Position numbers and translations under genes: made by a program. Below, piece by piece: positions 32,717-33,576 of a DNA stretch of 33,576 nt (within the stretch, counting starts at the first letter, position 1; each line of letters begins with the position of its first letter). Origin of the DNA: Oscillospiraceae bacterium (lineage in GTDB: Bacteria > Bacillota > Clostridia > Oscillospirales > Ruminococcaceae); NCBI GenBank assembly GCA_015067315.1, contig SVMR01000021.1, forward strand, positions 1 to 33,576, read 5' to 3'. Below the pieces are notes generated by a model that had not been told where the DNA came from, searched no databases, and saw nothing but the letters and a program-made list of their open reading frames with translations.

Positions 32717-33229
32717 ATGATGAATAAAAAAGTCCACGAACTGCTCAACAGGCAGATCAACAAGGAATTCTATTCCGCATATCTCTATCTTGATTTTTCA
32801 AATTTTTTTAAGGCAAAGGGTCTTGACGGTTTTGCAAACTGGTATCTTATCCAGGCGCAGGAGGAAAGAGACCACGCAATGCTGTTCTGTCAGTACCTCC
32901 AGAACGAAAGCCAGCCTGTGACTCTTGAAGCAATCTCAAAACCCGACAAGGTTTTTGAAACCGGAATGGACGTTCTCAAAGCGGGACTTGAACATGAAGA
33001 ATATGTCACATCGCTTATAAACGACATCTATTTTGCCGCCGGGGAAGTTAAAGATTACCGCACAATGCAGTTTCTTGATTGGTTCATCAGGGAACAGGGC
33101 GAAGAGGAAACCAACGCAAACGGACTTATTTCAAAAATGGAACTCTTCGGCAGCGACCCCCGCGGACTTTATATGCTCGACCAGGAACTCGGCGCAAGAA
33201 TTTATTCCCCGCCTTCCCTTGTTTTATAA
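32717..33229 (+). CDS. Non-heme ferritin
   Basis: A 170-residue four-helix-bundle iron-storage protein that forms a 24-subunit shell. Ferroxidase ligands are visible in NKEFYSAY (Glu), AQEERDHA (Glu and His), HEEYVTS (Glu), and EQGEEET (Gln, Glu). ATG 32717 is chosen because GGAGG (32704-32708) is eight bases before it; ATG 32720 is possible. It is co-transcribed with superoxide reductase; keeping ferrous iron low limits Fenton chemistry from the peroxide that enzyme makes. Confidence 0.96.
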   Translation: MMNKKVHELLNRQINKEFYSAYLYLDFSNFFKAKGLDGFANWYLIQAQEERDHAMLFCQYLQNESQPVTLEAISKPDKVFETGMDVLKAGLEHEEYVTSLINDIYFAAGEVKDYRTMQFLDWFIREQGEEETNANGLISKMELFGSDPRGLYMLDQELGARIYSPPSLVL

Positions 33230-33241
33230 TAATCCGACTTT

Positions 33242-33284
33242 AAAAAAGAGCGGTTTTCCGGTTCCCGGAAAACCGCTCTTTCGC
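33242..33284 (+). terminator. Terminator after ferritin
   Basis: A 17-bp stem (33245-33261 with 33265-33281) has a three-base loop. The T tail is short. Confidence 0.75.
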
Positions 33285-33310
33285 ATGAGCATCGTAAAAA
33301 ACAAAGAGCA

Positions 33311-33346
33311 AAAAAGTGCCCGTGCTCATTTTGAGCACGGGCGCTT
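33311..33346 (-). terminator. Second hairpin with the shared terminator core
   Basis: gtgcccgtgctca pairs with tgagcacgggcgc around TTT. On the minus strand it is followed by CACTTTTTT, so it best serves a minus-strand transcript entering from the right, although no minus-strand gene is visible there. Confidence 0.65.
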
Positions 33347-33442
33347 TCCATTATTTTAAAAAGAAATTTTTCAAAAAGTATATTTCCCCTTCTTTTACAG
33401 ATACTACTATCATAATTTGTAAAAACAAGGAGAGATTCATAT

Positions 33443-33576
33443 ATGAAAGCAACCGGAATCGTACGGCGCATCGACTCTTCTGTTATAATAGGGGCAAAGG
33501 TCAGAAGCCTTGAAAACACGGGGTTTTCGCTGATTTTTGTCCAATTTCATCAATACCCCAATCGTGATGAGCTGCC
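33443..33576 (+). CDS. SpoVT/AbrB-like 5' end, diverging after codon 11, cut by window end
   Basis: The frame starts MKATGIVRRID, the exact beginning expected of stage V sporulation protein T, with AAGGAG (33427-33432) ten bases before ATG. SpoVT would continue DLGRVVIPKEI; here it reads SSVIIGAKVRSLENTG and stays open to the window end without any AbrB features. The change falls at about 33476, close to a ctcttctg/cagaag inverted repeat (33477-33482 and 33502-33507). Likely causes are a mobile element inserted into spoVT or an assembly join. The start is well supported; the rest is not. Confidence 0.6.
   Translation, partial: MKATGIVRRIDSSVIIGAKVRSLENTGFSLIFVQFHQYPNRDEL

Overview
The window reads as a chromosomal segment of an anaerobic, endospore-forming (or spore-former-derived) member of the Clostridia, probably an uncultured gut lineage near Oscillospirales. 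This rests on gene content: spore maturation genes spmA-spmB, an AbrB/SpoVT-type regulator and the start of a second one, a two-iron superoxide reductase beside ferritin, NAD-linked dihydroorotate dehydrogenase (pyrD with pyrK), type III glutamine synthetase, and strong Shine-Dalgarno sites with frequent ATG, GTG and TTG starts. No ribosomal RNA, CRISPR array or complete insertion sequence was seen.

Layout. Positions 178-653: minus-strand tRNA operon Gly-Arg-His-Gln behind a consensus promoter, with an extra terminator-like hairpin inside it. 845-3285: a DUF4358-type lipoprotein, a small membrane protein, alr and rimI in a tightly overlapping operon. 3315-3834: a gene-free island of palindromic repeats. 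3887-7605: AbrB-like regulator (minus), spmA-spmB (plus), a DUF975-like membrane protein with a histidine phosphatase (minus), and an XRE regulator (plus). 7701-10351: nicotinate phosphoribosyltransferase (minus) divergent from a serine hydrolase. 10391-12922: polar amino-acid ABC transporter (binding protein, permease, ATPase; minus) behind a promoter and a 16-codon leader peptide ending in Arg-Arg-His-Arg-His. 12943-13273: second repeat island. 13274-16443: alpha/beta hydrolase and glnN (minus). 16620-18196: zinc-ribbon protein plus MATE exporter. 18235-21667: Nudix hydrolase, a DHHW lipoprotein with a Cys-rich repeat region, and a GT4 glycosyltransferase (minus). 21887-22759: XRE-membrane fusion.

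22863-31593 is a complete minus-strand pyrimidine operon, pyrC-carB-pyrK-pyrD-pyrF-pyrE-pyrB, missing only carA. Its leader has a consensus promoter, a PyrR-type RNA site and an intrinsic terminator, so attenuation by PyrR encoded elsewhere is likely. Its pyrB carries a C-terminal zinc domain that matches the cysteine spacing of the ATCase regulatory chain PyrI but lacks the nucleotide-binding part of PyrI. 31621-33229 holds an unknown membrane protein and the superoxide reductase-ferritin pair. At the right edge a SpoVT-like gene starts normally and then departs from the family after codon 11, which suggests a mobile-element junction or an assembly join.

The best candidates for undescribed biology are the RRHRH leader peptide with a possible long-range anti-Shine-Dalgarno pairing, the PyrB-zinc-domain fusion, the repeat family with constant edges and variable hairpin cores, the SpoVT junction, and the 27-residue CCCH repeats in the DHHW lipoprotein. 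Everything here was read by eye; no database search or folding program was run.
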